From Pantoea conspicua (GTDB lineage Bacteria > Pseudomonadota > Gammaproteobacteria > Enterobacterales > Enterobacteriaceae), in contig NZ_MLFN01000028.1 in the NCBI RefSeq assembly GCF_002095315.1, positions 1-51,924 on the forward strand: DNA of 51,924 bases, read 5' to 3'. Positions 11,400 through 18,491 of this stretch are shown here, in pieces (within the stretch, counting starts at the first letter, position 1; each line of letters opens with the position of its first letter). A program made the position numbers and the translations under genes. Below the pieces are notes generated by a model, which was not told where the DNA came from, searched no databases, and saw nothing but the letters and a program-made list of their open reading frames with translations.

Positions 11400-11775
11400 A
11401 ATCCTGCGGCATAGCGTTAAAACCCATTCCGGCCACGTCCGTCAGGGCATAGGCCACCACACCCCATACAGGAAGCTCCTGGCTCACATCGAGCAGCGTT
11501 ACTGTCTCGTCCGCGTCCAGCGCCTGCAATGCCGGTACCGGATTAAGCAGCAATCGCCTCAGCGTCAGCTCGCCGTCGAGCTCTGCAACGATAAGCTGGC
11601 CATGTGCCGGTGTAAGCGCACGGTCGATGGCCAGCACGGAGCCTTTAACAATTCCCGCGTCGGGGCAGTCGCTTTCACTGCGCATAAGGTAGGTTGAGTA
11701 CGGGGAGAGGTGCACCAGATCGCCCAAGTTCAGGCGCGTTTCAGTGTAGTTCTGGGCCGGACTCTGAAAGGCCAT
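11398..11775 (-). CDS. UmuD'-like protein (HumD type) lacking the Ser/Lys catalytic pair
   Basis: 125 residues. It begins MAFQSPAQNYTETRLNL, matching E. coli UmuD from the residue just after its self-cleavage site (FPSPAADYVEQRIDL), so it corresponds to already processed UmuD'. The GDSM motif carrying the nucleophile Ser60 is replaced (SESDCPDAG), and the Lys97 position in the DGE-T-KK motif is Arg (DGELTLRRL). It would be an active UmuD' analogue with no need for RecA-stimulated cleavage. Phage P1 HumD is the known precedent for a UmuD'-like phage protein. Probable partner: UmuC at 9143. Shine-Dalgarno GGAG precedes the ATG. Divergent from the SRAP gene. Confidence 0.82.
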   Translation of the reverse strand: MAFQSPAQNYTETRLNLGDLVHLSPYSTYLMRSESDCPDAGIVKGSVLAIDRALTPAHGQLIVAELDGELTLRRLLLNPVPALQALDADETVTLLDVSQELPVWGVVAYALTDVAGMGFNAMPQD

Positions 11776-11861
11776 GCAAACGCTCCATTCTTTACAGCTT
11801 TTCAGCCTTGTAAGGTGAACCTGATAACGACCAGGTGTCCGTCACACAGGCGCATTTAATA

Positions 11862-11879
11862 CTCCTGATATCAGTATAC
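11862..11879. promoter_or_regulatory. Palindrome in the divergent UmuD'-like/SRAP promoter region
   Basis: TACTCCTGATATCAGTATA, with CTGATATCAG as a perfect core, sits midway between the two divergent DNA-damage genes. It does not fit the LexA pattern CTG-N10-CAG, so it may be an operator for a phage regulator. Confidence 0.35.
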
Positions 11880-11913
11880 GTCGCTATCCTTACATCAACA
11901 GCAGGAGGTAACT

Positions 11914-12594
11914 ATGTGTGGAAGATTTGCGCAGTACAGCAGCCGCGATGATTATTTTGATGCACTCGGCCTGACCCCGGACGAAATCACATTCGATCCG
12001 GAACCTCTTGGGCGCTTTAACGTAGCACCAGGCACTAAAGTACTACTGCTAAACGAACAGGAAGATTCGCTGCGCCTCGATCCGGTTTACTGGGGCTACG
12101 GACCGGAATGGTGGGATAAGCAGCCACTTATCAACGCGCGCGGTGAGACGGCAGCGAGTGGCCGCATGTTTAAGCCTCTCTGGAATCATGGCCGCGCTAT
12201 CGTGCCTGCTGACGGCTGGTTCGAATGGCAGAAAGAAGGTGGTGAGAAGCAGCCATTCTTCATCTTTCACAAAAAAAAGGAGCCGCTTTTCTTTGCCGCC
12301 ATCGGCAGGCAGCCGTACGGTCAGGATCACGGCAAAGAGGGGTTCGTGATTGTCACATCAGCCAGCAATCAGGGCATGGTTGATATACATGACAGGCGAC
12401 CGCTGGTAATTACGCCTGATGCCGTTCGTGAGTGGCTCAGCAATGAAACGTCCCCAGCGCGTGCGGAAGAAATTGCCCATGATGCTGCCGTTCCGGAAAA
12501 AGCATTTACCTGGCATCCTGTCAGTAAAAAAGTAGGCAATATTCATCACCAGGGAAGTGAGCTTATCGGGGCTTTACCCGCAGATAATGAATAA
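11914..12594 (+). CDS. SRAP-domain abasic-site-processing protein (YedK/HMCES family)
   Basis: 226 residues, standard length. Catalytic Cys2 (MCGRFAQY) is exposed after Met removal and forms a thiazolidine crosslink to abasic sites in single-stranded DNA. The other SRAP motifs are present: FNVAPGTKV, NARGETA, RAIVPADGWFEW and the H-containing loop DIHDRRPLVI. Protects abasic sites during replication. Strong ribosome binding site AGGAGG. The location beside UmuD'-like and UmuC genes makes a DNA-damage tolerance block. Confidence 0.93.
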   Translation: MCGRFAQYSSRDDYFDALGLTPDEITFDPEPLGRFNVAPGTKVLLLNEQEDSLRLDPVYWGYGPEWWDKQPLINARGETAASGRMFKPLWNHGRAIVPADGWFEWQKEGGEKQPFFIFHKKKEPLFFAAIGRQPYGQDHGKEGFVIVTSASNQGMVDIHDRRPLVITPDAVREWLSNETSPARAEEIAHDAAVPEKAFTWHPVSKKVGNIHHQGSELIGALPADNE

Positions 12595-12681
12595 CGCCCT
12601 TACTTTTCACAAAAACTATAAGACGCAGCAGGCGTAATGCCTGCATCAGACATAAAGCTATGTTAAGCCTGGCGATGACAG

Positions 12682-13677
12682 TTAATCGTCACGGCGATTA
12701 CGTTCAAACCCACGACGTCCCCTGGCCGCGTGTTCGTAGTTAAGCTCTATGTATCGCTTAAATTTTTCACGAAGCTGTGCAAGTTTAATCGGCAACTCTT
12801 TTTCAACAAATGCTGGTGGTATATCAAAGTCTTCGAGATGTTCAGATAAATACTTATGCACCTTTTCCAGCACGTCCAGTAGAGAAATGTTGTTACTTTG
12901 CTGGTCCTCCAGTAACGGTCCATGCCAGCATTCCCAGAATGCCTGGTGACGGAGAGAGTTTTCCTCACACGCCAACTGCCAGAGCTCTAAGTAAATTTCA
13001 CGAGCAATATCATAAGGCTGCTTGTCAAAGACTTCTAAGAGGAAGTAAAAGCAGGGAATTTTAAGCGCATTGATTCGGGAATTTTCGACTTCAGGATCAC
13101 GACGCAAATCTATAAGGTTACTAAAACGTGAGCGTACACACGCTATAGGATTTAGCACCCTGACCTTTTCGTGCATCTCCGGAACATTTGGGCCAGTGGA
13201 TTCTATAAGGAATGGAGTGGTGAAGATGTGAAGTTTAGTCCCTAGAAAATCTACTCGTTCGAAGCCTCCCGGTTTATCAATAATATCTACCGTATTGGCA
13301 ACTTCAGGATCATCCGGCACAGCAAACAAGCCATCATCAATCTGCTTGATATCATCCGTATCCCGATCGATAAGCATGAACTGAGCAAGGGACGGAGGGT
13401 TGCCGCCTTTGTTCGACCAGAACTTTACATTAAGTGTCTCGGCTATTGCTGCTATGTCGTCTTTTCGGGCGCTGTAATCGCAGTCGATAGAAGTAGTAAG
13501 ACGATCGTCGGGCAATCTGCTGCTGTTATACAAGTCGTAATACGCTGAAATCCAGTATTGTACGGCTTGTCCACCTACAGTAACCACCGCGTATTGTAGC
13601 CGGTCTGCGTTAAGGATGAGCTGCTGATTTAGCCGATACATTTGCTCATAAGGTGGGATAACATTTTGATTAGGCAT
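12682..13677 (-). CDS. Nucleotidyltransferase-like protein, possible toxin
   Basis: About 331 residues from ATG 13677 (MPNQNVIPPYEQMY). An N-terminal VTVGGQAVQYW followed by TTSIDCDYS resembles the GG...DxD pattern of DNA-polymerase-beta-type nucleotidyltransferases (as in MNT and AbiEii/MenT proteins). The C-terminal half is helical, Arg/Lys-rich at the end. There is no Shine-Dalgarno before the ATG; instead an intrinsic terminator's U run abuts it. The small basic protein at 13727-13909 lies directly upstream in the same direction. A nucleotidyltransferase toxin with a partner is a reasonable guess but unproven. Confidence 0.6.
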   Translation of the reverse strand: MPNQNVIPPYEQMYRLNQQLILNADRLQYAVVTVGGQAVQYWISAYYDLYNSSRLPDDRLTTSIDCDYSARKDDIAAIAETLNVKFWSNKGGNPPSLAQFMLIDRDTDDIKQIDDGLFAVPDDPEVANTVDIIDKPGGFERVDFLGTKLHIFTTPFLIESTGPNVPEMHEKVRVLNPIACVRSRFSNLIDLRRDPEVENSRINALKIPCFYFLLEVFDKQPYDIAREIYLELWQLACEENSLRHQAFWECWHGPLLEDQQSNNISLLDVLEKVHKYLSEHLEDFDIPPAFVEKELPIKLAQLREKFKRYIELNYEHAARGRRGFERNRRDD

Positions 13678-13705
13678 AAAAAAAACCATCAATGAATGAT
13701 GGTTT
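13678..13705 (-). terminator. Intrinsic terminator abutting the start codon of the nucleotidyltransferase-like gene
   Basis: On the minus strand AAACCATCA-TTCAT-TGATGGTTT, then a run of eight T before ATG at 13677. It lies between the small basic gene and the downstream gene, so most transcripts should stop before the latter. Confidence 0.8.
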
Positions 13706-13726
13706 ATTTTGCCTTAAAGATAGGGC

Positions 13727-13909
13727 TCAGGCAAAGGAGATATCTTGAGCAAACTTTTTGCTCGCGGGCTTGCTAAAACGGCTTCTCACAGCAGGCTTAT
13801 ATCCAGCGCGACCGAGTGCAACTTGCACTGCCTGGGCATTGTAGCGTTTATGCTGTTCTCGTTTAGCTTCTGCAGGAGACATGACTCGTTTGGCTTTTGC
13901 AAGAGACAT
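13727..13909 (-). CDS. Small basic protein, unknown
   Basis: 60 residues from ATG 13909 (MSLAKAKRVMSPAEAKREQH). A further 24 in-frame codons upstream look non-coding. Very rich in Lys, Arg and Ala, mostly helical, likely nucleic-acid binding. It precedes the nucleotidyltransferase-like gene and is separated from it by an intrinsic terminator, a layout used by some antitoxin-toxin pairs. No family recognised. Confidence 0.55.
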   Translation of the reverse strand: MSLAKAKRVMSPAEAKREQHKRYNAQAVQVALGRAGYKPAVRSRFSKPASKKFAQDISFA

Positions 13910-14178
13910 GATAAGTATCCGATAAAAGTAATGTAGTAGGAATGTACTAATTACTATACGACACGAATCTACGTCAGACAATAGGATACTATTAATACAA
14001 TAAGAGAGTACTTCTTAAGTACTAAGTAACTTGTTAATTCTTCTATCAAAGTACCTATACCATCATCAGCAAGATACTAACAATTCGATCAATACTCTAA
14101 GACCTTCCATCTTCTTTCAGGTACTGAAAAATTCATACATGTTTAAAGACCTTCCATTTACTTCTGATTGGGCGGCAT
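13910..14178. other. AT-rich intergenic region with short repeats
   Basis: No gene seen. It holds two copies of AAGACCTTCCAT (14099-14110 and 14146-14157) and a GTACTTCTTAAGTAC palindrome near 14010. Likely promoter for the small basic gene read leftward. Confidence 0.5.
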
Positions 14179-14204
14179 AAAAAAAGCCCCTGTTAGGGGG
14201 CTTT
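14179..14204 (-). terminator. Rho-independent terminator of the dUTPase operon
   Basis: Minus strand AAGCCCC-CTAAC-AGGGGCTT followed by a long T run. It ends leftward transcription from 16.2-14.3 kb. Confidence 0.85.
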
Positions 14205-14336
14205 GGAGCAAAGGCTAATGGCTACACAGGTTAAGAAATGCATCAAAAAATTAGCAAATCCTTAGAATATATTAAGCTGTTTAGCCACCAGCCTGATACA
14301 CCTGCGCGCGGTAATTCCGGCAGGTCTTAACGCCTT

Positions 14337-15131
14337 TTACTCCGCTTTCTGCGGTTCTGCCGCTGGCGCTGCGGCCACCAGCTCCGGCTCAGGCTGTGGG
14401 GCGTCGGTTTTCGCCTTTGCCAGCAGGATAGTGCGCTGTAGCTGTGCCTTTTCACAGGCATCCTGCACCATATCTTGATCCAGACCGATCACCGCATACT
14501 TATCCAGATTCTCCATGCGGTAAAGACAGATTTCAGGCACTAAATCTTTCAGGCCTTTTTCATTTTGTGCAGTCACATAGAGCAGCTGCGGCTGACTATC
14601 CGCTCTATCCGGGATGTAAACATAAGCACGCTGGCCAACCCCTAATGCCTGAAGAAATAGAATGGCTACGGCTACGGACAAAGAAGGGTGCGCAAAGCTC
14701 ATTGGTTGCATCTTACCTGCAAGAATGCCATGTGCTTTTACATCATACGGATTGTGCAAAGTAATGGTTTCTGCACGCCACTGTCCGGTCAGTGAACCAG
14801 AAACAAATGCCTCGCCAGTAACGTTCATGGGTATCTGACGCATCAGTACCTGGGAGAAGCTAAGATCCAGTGCCGGTGACAGAGGCTGTGCGTTGGCCAT
14901 CTGATTAATCGCAGCAATGGCTTTTTCGCGCTCTGCGTCGTCGTTCGGTAAGTTTTGCTCATTGAGTAGCCAGTAACGATCATTTTTGTTAACCCATACC
15001 GTTACACCTTCGACATTCTCAGGCTCAAAGCCCAGCGACGCCAGAAGCGCGATATCAATATCTTCCGAACGAATTTCGTTCTTTTCGTTCAGCTCAATGG
15101 TCGTGCTTTTGCTGATAATGTACTTGGTCAT
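14337..15131 (-). CDS. Hypothetical phage-plasmid protein
   Basis: 264 residues, no recognised domain. The middle part (about 100-190) has alternating beta-like stretches, and the C-terminus is a Pro/Ala/Glu-rich tail (DAPQPEPELVAAAPAAEPQ) similar in style to the tail of the neighbouring dUTPase. It starts 9 bases after the dUTPase stop with AAGG at good spacing, so the two are co-transcribed; the terminator near 14190 closes the operon. May act in nucleotide or DNA metabolism by association only. Confidence 0.6.
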   Translation of the reverse strand: MTKYIISKSTTIELNEKNEIRSEDIDIALLASLGFEPENVEGVTVWVNKNDRYWLLNEQNLPNDDAEREKAIAAINQMANAQPLSPALDLSFSQVLMRQIPMNVTGEAFVSGSLTGQWRAETITLHNPYDVKAHGILAGKMQPMSFAHPSLSVAVAILFLQALGVGQRAYVYIPDRADSQPQLLYVTAQNEKGLKDLVPEICLYRMENLDKYAVIGLDQDMVQDACEKAQLQRTILLAKAKTDAPQPEPELVAAAPAAEPQKAE

Positions 15132-15140
15132 GATCGGGCC

Positions 15141-15755
15141 TTATTTTCTAGTGGTCTTTTTGGTGACGGTCGCGGTGCTGGTGGTCTTGGACGCTGCTGG
15201 CTCTTCAGCCGGTGCAGCGTCGTCTACCGGCGCGGGCTCCTGCGAATCTGCCGGGGTGGTCACAGTTGAGTCTTCAGTAGGGGCCGGATCGGTCTGTACC
15301 GGCGTGGTAGAGCCAAAGCCGCCATCGCCGCGATTGGTCTCGGACAGGGTATCGACTTCTATCCAGGTGACAGCCTCCAATTTCTCAATCATCGCCTGCG
15401 CAATGACCATACCTGCTTTCGGCTCAATGAACTGGCCACCTTCATCAGCAATCATGCGCAGTCTGATCTCGCCACGGTAATCACTGTCGATAATGGCCAC
15501 ATTGTTAGCCAGGCGCAGGAAGTTATCCGTCGCCAGCCCGGAACGGGGATAAATCTTCATGCAGTAGCCTGGCGGGATCTCCACGGCTAGTCCGGTTGTG
15601 ATCCACCATGCACGCGGCTGGCGAGCCGCGCCTGGCGTCTGTACAACATTGAGTTTCACGTCCAGCGCGGTGATATCCCACGCTGCAGCGCCGTCCGAAC
15701 CACGGAACGGCAATTCGGCGTCTGGTGTGAGGCGTTTGATATTAACTTGTGGCAT
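15141..15755 (-). CDS. dut: dUTP diphosphatase with disordered C-terminal tail
   Basis: 204 residues. All five trimeric dUTPase motifs are present: 1 AAAWDI (23-28), 2 PRSGLA (70-75), 3 NNVAIIDSDYRGEI (84-97), 4 AGMVIAQAMIEKL, 5 NRGDGGFGST (141-150). It hydrolyses dUTP to dUMP, keeping uracil out of DNA. Beyond motif 5 there are about 54 extra residues rich in Thr, Ala, Pro and Glu, ending in a basic TVTKKTTRK. A standard dUTPase ends at motif 5, so the tail is unusual. The start overlaps the stop of the upstream winged-helix fragment. Confidence 0.93.
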   Translation of the reverse strand: MPQVNIKRLTPDAELPFRGSDGAAAWDITALDVKLNVVQTPGAARQPRAWWITTGLAVEIPPGYCMKIYPRSGLATDNFLRLANNVAIIDSDYRGEIRLRMIADEGGQFIEPKAGMVIAQAMIEKLEAVTWIEVDTLSETNRGDGGFGSTTPVQTDPAPTEDSTVTTPADSQEPAPVDDAAPAEEPAASKTTSTATVTKKTTRK

Positions 15756-15975
15756 GACTTAACTCCGGTGATTTAAAGGTGTAGTGGCGGCGTTTACGAA
15801 CAGAGTCCTCATACATTGGGACGTCTGTGTACTCCACCAGCCCGCGTGCAATGAGTTTCTTAACGGACTGCAGGAAAAGGGAATGGCTAACGTCAAACTC
15901 CTGACGCACGTTTCTGGCGGTGATGAACCGGCGCTTATCGAGCAGCATCAGAATGTATTCTTCAATCTTCCCCAT
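15742..15975 (-). CDS. Winged-helix protein, C-terminal part (frame-broken gene with 16050-16232)
   Basis: 77 residues with a winged-helix pattern (YILMLLDKRRFITARNVRQE, then SVKKLIARGLVEY). The upstream sequence stays open in this frame back to about 16062, where a -1 shift at a run of six A joins it to the fragment at 16050-16232. The joined product of about 163 residues would carry two tandem winged-helix units. So the ATG at 15975 is probably internal to a broken gene. The stop overlaps the dUTPase start. Confidence 0.65.
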   Translation of the reverse strand: MGKIEEYILMLLDKRRFITARNVRQEFDVSHSLFLQSVKKLIARGLVEYTDVPMYEDSVRKRRHYTFKSPELSHATS

Positions 15976-16049
15976 CTTCAGGGGAGTCAGGCTGGTGGCA
16001 TACGCGGCAGATACCGCCAGGGTGTATTCGTTATCGATGGATCGCGTAA

Positions 16050-16232
16050 TCAGCCCGTTTTTTGCAGGTCCAGCAGCGTTCCCCGGATAACGTGCGTTGA
16101 CGTGTCGGGTAGGGCGCGGGTAAAGCGGCGGCGCGTGGCGATACGCTCATCCTTCAACAGCATCAGCACGGCTGAGGCCGTTTCCGGATAGCGTGCGCGG
16201 AAAATTTTAAGTTTTGGTAAAAGGCGCTTCAA
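16050..16232 (-). CDS. Winged-helix protein, N-terminal part of a frame-broken gene
   Basis: 60 residues (MKRLLPKLKIFRARYPETAS...) ending TLLDLQKTG-stop. The stop follows a CAAAAAACGGGC sequence. Reading one base back at the A run (16058-16063) gives QKNGLITRSIDNEYTLAV and continues without a stop into the 15742-15975 frame. Two copies of an AACCACTGG motif lie just upstream (16250-16287). Either a one-base loss, a sequencing error or recoding; the A-run phase is not the canonical slippery heptamer. Confidence 0.6.
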   Translation of the reverse strand: MKRLLPKLKIFRARYPETASAVLMLLKDERIATRRRFTRALPDTSTHVIRGTLLDLQKTG

Positions 16233-16249
16233 AGTTCTGTTATCCTTGC

Positions 16250-16287
16250 CAGTGGTTTATTTCGGATACCTACATCCAGTGGTTAAC
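16250..16287. promoter_or_regulatory. Two AACCACTGG motifs upstream of the winged-helix operon
   Basis: CCAGTGGTTTA at 16250-16260 and CCAGTGGTTAA at 16277-16287, 27 bp apart in the same orientation. The same motif recurs before other backbone genes (23078, 18429, 30918, 44488), suggesting a shared regulator. Confidence 0.45.
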
Positions 16288-16343
16288 GTTTGAACCTGAT
16301 TGATTGAACGGAATAAGGGAGCCAGCGATGGTTCCCTTTTTCT

Positions 16344-16802
16344 TTAGTCCTGCGTCCACTTCTGGCCCGTATCCACGCACACCACGCCGTGACACACGCG
16401 CCCCTGATCCAGCCTGAAGGCCATGCCCCCCAGCTTGCTGCGCCTGCGGCAGAATTGCGCGCCAGACAGATAGGCGTGCGGCACGCCGGAATCAATCGCG
16501 CCTTCCTCCGTACACTGGCCGTCTTCTGCGTCTGCATAGCCACGCGCAAACTCGCTCAGCACTTCGCGCCGGTCTTCAAAGCGGATGATCTCGCCGTGGT
16601 CCAGGTCGCGTGCGTACTCGATCGCGCCGTTCTTAACGAGTGATGCAATGGTTTTGGGGTGCCTGAATATTTCCTCGCCCCAGTACTGGCCGGTGCAGGA
16701 ATCAACGTAAGAGCCGCTGGAATAGGTGCCGATAGGGTTAGAGACGTCGTGTGCCATAGCCACTGCCACGAAGAAGTTAACGACGTTGCCGGTAACTGAC
16801 AT
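16344..16802 (-). CDS. Hypothetical protein
   Basis: 152 residues; no known domain. Cysteines at several points and an acidic middle. It overlaps the stop of the preceding gene by one base (TAATG), so it is translationally coupled to 16802-17134. It lies downstream of the recombinase gene in the same direction. Function unknown. Confidence 0.6.
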   Translation of the reverse strand: MSVTGNVVNFFVAVAMAHDVSNPIGTYSSGSYVDSCTGQYWGEEIFRHPKTIASLVKNGAIEYARDLDHGEIIRFEDRREVLSEFARGYADAEDGQCTEEGAIDSGVPHAYLSGAQFCRRRSKLGGMAFRLDQGRVCHGVVCVDTGQKWTQD

Positions 16803-17134
16803 TATTTCCCCGCAAAGAGCCGTTCCCGGCTGCTGAAGGTGTTTGTTTCCTGCCGGGTGAATACGTTGTCCACCAGCCCGACAAATGCGGCAAATTCACT
16901 TCTGTAATACTCCAGTAGCTTATTTGCGGCGCGTTCGGTGAGGTATTCCACGTAGTACCAGGCACTGTATTGGTCGATCCTGGGTTTTTCGAGGGTCAGT
17001 AATGGGACGGATTCTGACAGCGTAGAAACGCCATACTCCACCAGCGCCACGCCGTCGCGCTCGATGGCGGTAAAGGTCAGCTGGTGGCCGTCAATGATGA
17101 ATGTGCGTGTCAGTAAGATTTGTTGTCTGGCCAT
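16802..17134 (-). CDS. Hypothetical protein
   Basis: 110 residues, no recognised family. The N-terminal half is beta-strand-like (ILLTRTFIIDGHQLTFTAIE) and the C-terminal half helical (TERAANKLLEYYRSEFAAFV). It is coupled to the next gene by TAATG and lies 94 bases after the recombinase gene, so the three may share an operon. Confidence 0.6.
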   Translation of the reverse strand: MARQQILLTRTFIIDGHQLTFTAIERDGVALVEYGVSTLSESVPLLTLEKPRIDQYSAWYYVEYLTERAANKLLEYYRSEFAAFVGLVDNVFTRQETNTFSSRERLFAGK

Positions 17135-17227
17135 CGGTATTCGCAGGATGCGGGATGGCCTGAATTGTGGGGGATAATAGCTACCGTTACAATTATTATT
17201 TCTTTAGATTTCGATAAACTTAATTCT

Positions 17228-18268
17228 CTATTCTCCGTCCAGTATTCCCGACATTTTGCCTTTCTGGCTTTCAGAGCGGCGCAGGTAGCGCATAACGGTT
17301 TTTGGGTCCTGCCAGGTACCTTCCTGCATGATCTGCGTAATTGTGGCGTCGCGTTCGGCCATATCCATCGCCGCACCCACACGGGCGCTGTGACCGGACC
17401 ATTTTGCATAGCGGCCTTTGTTGTCCTGTACCGGCTCTTTACCCAGCAGATCCCAGGCGTCTTTGAATATCTTCTCTGTTGCCGGTGCTGACATAGGCTT
17501 TTCAGACACGCCAGCCGTGTTGTTGTGGCGGACCGGCCCGAAAACCATCGCGTCAGGATGATGAATCAGCCCTGACAGCTCCAGCCAGTGCACCAGATGA
17601 CCGGCAGCGGCGCGGCTGAGGTGCTTAATCACGCCAGCCGCCGTGACCATTGTCTTTGTGTGAGACAGGTTAATGATCACATGGCCACTGTCGCTGATAT
17701 CCAGATCGCGTACCCGGATACGACTGAGTTCGGACATACGGCAAAGGGTGTTGTAGGCCACAAACAGGAATGCCAGGTTGCGCTGATCGGTCAGCCGTTC
17801 GGAGCGCCCCATAAGGTGCGACAGTAGTTGCAGGTCCGGGAGGCGGAACGGCACAGCTTGGCCGGTGCGCTCCCCCTGCAGCACGGCTTCACGCCGGATG
17901 CGTTTCAGGGAGCGTTTCAGGTCCACGCTTCTCCTGAGTTCAGGCAGGCCGCTTTCCCGACATAGCATGTTCATCATGGCGTAATGCTTGTCGATGGTGC
18001 TCGATGCGAGGCCACTTTCTGCCATGTTAAGGAAGTATTCCCGCGCCAGATCTGGGTCGATCGGCAGATAGCCCACGTCACGCTCATTACACCAGAAAGC
18101 CCAGCGCCGGATAACGGATAACAGGTCGCGGAAAGTATTCTCGGAATAAGCGGCCTTATCTGCGATGAATCTCCGCAGGTTATTAGCAATATCTTCCGGC
18201 GTTAATTGCGTTAATTGCGTTAATTCAGCCGGGAGTGCGCCGGTCTTTATTTGAGCCAGATGTTTCAT
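17228..18268 (-). CDS. Cre/Dre-type tyrosine recombinase
   Basis: 346 residues (Cre 343). It resembles phage D6 Dre more than P1 Cre, for example TIDKHYAM, RSERLTDQRNLAFLFVAYNTL and SRIRVRDLDIS. All tyrosine-recombinase catalytic residues are present: Arg in LCRMSELSRIR, Lys in SHTKTM, His/Arg in WSGHSARVGAA, Trp319 (GTWQDP) and the nucleophile Tyr328 (VMRYLRR); the Trp-Tyr spacing equals that of Cre. In P1-type prophages the enzyme circularises terminally redundant DNA and resolves plasmid dimers. A rox-like target lies 191 bases upstream, and TGATCA boxes lie between, as in the Dam-controlled cre promoter of P1. Confidence 0.92.
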   Translation of the reverse strand: MKHLAQIKTGALPAELTQLTQLTPEDIANNLRRFIADKAAYSENTFRDLLSVIRRWAFWCNERDVGYLPIDPDLAREYFLNMAESGLASSTIDKHYAMMNMLCRESGLPELRRSVDLKRSLKRIRREAVLQGERTGQAVPFRLPDLQLLSHLMGRSERLTDQRNLAFLFVAYNTLCRMSELSRIRVRDLDISDSGHVIINLSHTKTMVTAAGVIKHLSRAAAGHLVHWLELSGLIHHPDAMVFGPVRHNNTAGVSEKPMSAPATEKIFKDAWDLLGKEPVQDNKGRYAKWSGHSARVGAAMDMAERDATITQIMQEGTWQDPKTVMRYLRRSESQKGKMSGILDGE

Positions 18269-18412
18269 TTATATATTTCATCCCAAATCAGAGAGACAAC
18301 GCTACGCGAAATCTACGAAAACAGCAGGGGTGTGATACGCCAGATTTCACGTAGCGACGCCTGATGCAAAACCGTACAGAAAGCACGCCTTTTGCCAGCG
18401 GCTTCGCTTACC

Positions 18413-18440
18413 TGATCATTTGATCATCAACCACTGATCA
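18413..18440. promoter_or_regulatory. Cluster of TGATCA (Dam) sites in the recombinase promoter
   Basis: TGATCA at 18413-18418, 18421-18426 and 18435-18440, between the recombinase start and the rox-like site. P1 cre is controlled by Dam methylation of GATC sites in its promoters, so a similar control is likely. An AACCACTG motif (18429-18436) overlaps the third box. Confidence 0.55.
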
Positions 18441-18459
18441 AGCATACATGAAACATTGG

Positions 18460-18491
18460 TAACTTTATATAAGGCTTATTATTTAAAGTTT
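18460..18491. other. rox-like recombination site
   Basis: 32 bp with 14-bp arms and a 4-bp spacer: left arm TAACTTTATATAAG, spacer GCTT, right arm ATTATTTAAAGTTT. By memory of the D6 rox site (arms TAACTTTAAATAAT and ATTATTTAAAGTTA, spacer GCCA), 27 of 32 positions agree: 12/14, 2/4 and 13/14. It is the expected target of the Cre/Dre-like recombinase beside it. The different spacer implies it would recombine with itself, not with rox. Confidence 0.88.

Noticed and set aside
11862..11879. LexA box between the UmuD'-like and SRAP genes
   Set aside because: The palindrome CTGATATCAG has 4 bases between the half-sites, not the 10 that LexA needs.
16057..16064. Programmed -1 frameshift at AAAAAAC in the winged-helix gene
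   Set aside because: The codon phase (CAA AAA ACG) is not the X XXY YYZ phase of the can­onical slippery heptamer; I treat it as mutation or sequencing error.
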